From contig CAJJDP010000101.1 in assembly GCA_905182995.1 (NCBI GenBank), positions 251,099 through 315,098 of the forward strand: a stretch of DNA of 64,000 nucleotides, in the 5' to 3' direction. The position numbers and the translations under genes are program-made. Positions 61,331 to 64,000 of the stretch are shown here, one piece after another. Below the pieces are notes generated by a model, which made no database searches, was not told the origin of the DNA, and saw only the letters and a program-made list of their open reading frames with translations. The DNA is from Paramecium octaurelia. Lineage: Eukaryota; Ciliophora; Oligohymenophorea; Peniculida; Parameciidae. The first letter of the stretch is position 1, and each line of letters starts with the position of its first letter.

Positions 61331-62767
61331 ATGAATAAGTTTACACTGAAGTTCTTTAACTCTTAATTGGAACTCTAATATCAGAATGAAAAAGTCGGAA
61401 GACTCAGAAAACCTGTATTTTATGTATTCATGACACTTGGTCTGATACTGAATGTTTCGAAGGTGCTAATCGATTTAGGCAAGTTGTAACTATCCTATCA
61501 ATACATTAATTATATATTGATTGCTCTGGCTGTGGTTTTGATCCTCATAAGTGTGAAATGGCCTCTTTACATCAGATACACACTGATGATTGCCAACATT
61601 TCAAGCTCTTTACTGTAGTTAAACTTTCCCGAAAATACTAAATCATAAATGTATTATAGCTATGGAAGTAATTTTATGGAATTTTAAGCCTGTGCTTATT
61701 TCGTCTCAGACTTTTTGGATAGTGTGGTCTAAGTCATCTGTCACACCATCATTAAACTCATCATTACAATATAAACCACCCAGCATATCGATCCACAAGA
61801 TGTTCTCATGGGCATAGGAGCTGCTATAATGATAGTAATTGTTATATACATCTGCGATGCCAATGCGCGCAAAGAGTTCTTGTCCAAAATCTGTGAGAAT
61901 CTCTTGGATAAATAATTATCTGAATTGATTAAACTTCCATTTTTCGAAGTCACTTACTGCTAAAGGCTATTATAGTTCAATTTTCTAAATGGCAAAGACT
62001 TACTTCACTTTCCAAACTACGATGAGGAACTGTGTGATGGGTGCAATGTTAGGAACTTTTTAAGATAATACAAAATTGAAGGACAAGAATTATAGGAGTT
62101 CTTAATGAAAAACTAAGAGGGTACAATAAAAATTAATATTTCAAAACAAAAATTCAATCTGAGAGTTGTCAACTTGGGCATAGATCACATAAACAAGATC
62201 GTTATTTTGGACAGTCAGCAATCCAAAAATATCTCTCTTAATTAATCTATAAAAAAACCAATCAAAATTTATATCCAGCAAACTTCACAGAAAAATAACC
62301 AGCTTTTCTTTAATTGGGGTATCATCTCGTTGTTGCTTATCAATGACAACAAAATCTAAGAATTATCGTTATTTAAGATCTTAAGTCGATTCAATTCCAA
62401 ATTTTCTAAATAATCCAAAATCAAATTTCACTTGAAGGGAGATGAAACACTCACTATTTCCAGTTACTCTAATTTAATCAGGATTTATTTAATACAAATA
62501 TACTAAATAATTACACATTTCTATGAATCTCAAGAATCAAAAAACCATAAACCAATAACCAAGCCTAAAATTTTTCTAATCACCATGATAATCTACAAAG
62601 AGGGCGATTCAATTATCCTGCAATTGCCACTTACAATTAACCCTTTGTTTTTCATTAGCAAATACTCAAATAATTTTTTCATTAGATAAATCGAACAAAA
62701 GATTCTAAACTCTCCATTAACAAGTGATTTGAAAATCTATTTTAATACAAGCCTTCCTTTCAAATGA
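61331..62767 (+). CDS. Multi-pass membrane protein, unrecognised
   Basis: Start 61331, only 13 bp after the cyclase stop; TGA 62765-62767; no introns; 478 residues. Four or five membrane helices in the first 190 residues ('YINYILIALAVVLILISV', 'ALLIVMGI'-like stretches near residue 160-175), then about 290 soluble residues containing 'FLNGKDLLHFPNYDEEL', 'GTIKINISKQKFNLRVVNL' and a helix-rich end. The layout (helices, then a PAS-like and kinase-like sized part) recalls ciliate sensor proteins, but no histidine kinase motif is visible. The very short gap to the cyclase is notable, though no shared transcript is implied. Confidence 0.65.
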
Positions 62768-62860
62768 GTTTGAATTACATATGAAATTTATCTATATTTT
62801 TGTAACAAATTTAATTGTTAAAAGGTTATTTAATAATTTGTTTAAAAAATTCCCGCTTTT

Positions 62861-64000
62861 ATGGCAAATAGAACCTACTTTAATCTAGATCAGAAAAGAC
62901 TTTTTAAGCCTCAAATTCAATAGGAGAAGAAGCAAGAAGTTGTTACGAAAAAGAAAGTTGAATCCATTAGCATAAGTGAAGAACCATAAAAATAATTATG
63001 GGATATGGATTTAAAGGATTGTGTCACTAAATATAAGGATACTATTGGAAGTAAGAAGAGAAAGGAATAACTCATTTTTAAGCCTGGAGGTAGTTTTATC
63101 AAGGAAAAAAGCGAGACTGAAAAACAAAAAACAGAAAAGGAACTAAATAAAGAGATTAATCAAGTGATAAGATAAACAACTAAGGAGTTTTTCGAAGAAA
63201 TATAGTTGGAGAAAAAACAAAAAGAAAACGAAAAAAACAAGCTTAATGTATAAAATCAGAAGGAAGAACAACGTGATAACCAAGATCAAGATTAGAAGCA
63301 GAATTAAGAAGGAAATTAAATAAATGAAGAAAAAATACAATCATAAAAGGAGAATATCGAAAATAATACTGTGAATGAGGATTAAGGACTATTAAAGAAA
63401 AAAGTAGGCAAATATTAAAAAAGCCAGAATGGCAATTTTGTTAGATTGGACCTTAAAAAAAAATATCAAGATAGATTTAGAGGTGCCATTTATATGAATC
63501 AAAGAAAATATAAAAGAAATGGTACTTTGAAAAACCCGAATCCCTCTTAACGAGAGCAAACTCAAATTGATTTTTAACAACTTAACAATTAAGGACGCGC
63601 TGAATCTTGTATTTAAATTAATAAGCTTTAGACAACATATTCATATAATCTGTTTCCTCAGGATTATTGGTTGAGATTTTTGATGATGAAGAAAACTTAA
63701 AAGAGAAGGAGAAACATGATGATCTAATTAAAGAATTAGTTCAAAAAGTCAATGATGATTTAGACAATAAAGAAAACTACTTAAATTTGCTTGAGTTAGT
63801 GTTTGGTTTTACTGAATTCCGTGAAGGTCAATTTGAAGCAATCTAAAGTATTTTAAAGAAAGAATCGATCTTATTGGTTTAAAAGACAGGACATGGCAAA
63901 TCATTGGTCTATTAATATTTATCCTTGTTCCTCCAAGATAGTATAGGGATTATATTTTCCCCCTTAATTTCCTTGATGATTGATCAAGTGTCTAAATTGC
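62861..64000 (+). CDS. RECQL4: RECQL4/Sld2-type RecQ helicase, 5' part (runs off the end)
   Basis: Start 62861; one 23-nt intron (63609-63631); open to the end of the window, so the C-terminal part is missing. The N-terminal about 250 residues are charged and Gln-rich and include 'RLDLKKKYQDRFRGAIYMNQ', followed by 'RKYKRNG', close to the basic NFVRLN(L/M)K region of RECQL4. The helicase begins with the Q-like motif 'FGFTEFREGQFEAIQSIL', then Walker A 'QKTGHGKSLVYQYL' and motif Ia 'GIIFSPLISLMIDQVSKL'. RECQL4 joins replication start (Sld2-like N-terminus) and DNA repair. The Walker A has His where Ala/Ser is common. Confidence 0.8.

Overview
The window looks like macronuclear DNA of a ciliate, almost certainly Paramecium or a close relative. 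TAA and TAG sit inside nearly every gene as sense codons (Gln) and only TGA ends genes. The DNA is very AT rich, genes are 20-250 bp apart on both strands, and they are cut by tiny introns (about 20-34 nt, mostly GTA...TAG) that I placed by frame and protein continuity. Read this way, most loci become single frames whose exon lengths add to an exact multiple of three. With the standard code the same DNA gives only short fragments.

Layout. 1-11 kb: the end of a TEL2 (telomere length regulation) gene, a Q/N-rich RING protein, a full ABCA-type transporter, two small genes with overlapping divergent starts, the proteasome lid subunit Rpn9 and a coiled-coil/helical-repeat protein. 11-18.4 kb: a 2432-residue four-domain voltage-gated cation channel. 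18.5 kb: a U5 spliceosomal snRNA. 18.7-26.8 kb: a 2640-residue ubiquitin hydrolase of the USP9X/USP34 type. 27-49 kb: a signalling and trafficking block. It holds five CDPK-like EF-hand proteins whose kinase domains have all lost the catalytic residues (one alone at 27 kb, one at 40 kb, three in tandem at 43.7-49.1 kb), two VHS-like/adaptin-appendage proteins, a CDKL-type kinase, a GATase-like protein, MZT1 (MOZART1) and two unrecognised genes. 50-57 kb: small housekeeping genes (AMPK gamma-like, thioredoxin, YKT6, spartin/senescence-domain protein, Cache-domain membrane protein, RidA, ribosomal protein eS25). 58.7-64 kb: a membrane nucleotide cyclase with a voltage-sensor-like domain, a co-directional membrane protein, and the first part of a RECQL4-type helicase that runs off the end.

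How the genes fit together. Many products belong to Ca2+/voltage/cyclic-nucleotide signalling typical of ciliates: the channel, the cyclase, and EF-hand proteins with an N-terminal Gly/Cys membrane-anchor motif. Others belong to vesicle traffic (GGA-like proteins, YKT6, ABCA transporter). The most interesting signal is the EF-hand pseudokinase family, in which all five members share the same two replacements: Lys to Glu in the ATP-anchoring strand, and HRD to HGx in the catalytic loop. No mobile elements, CRISPR arrays, tRNAs or rRNAs were recognised. All calls come from reading the sequence; no database search was run.
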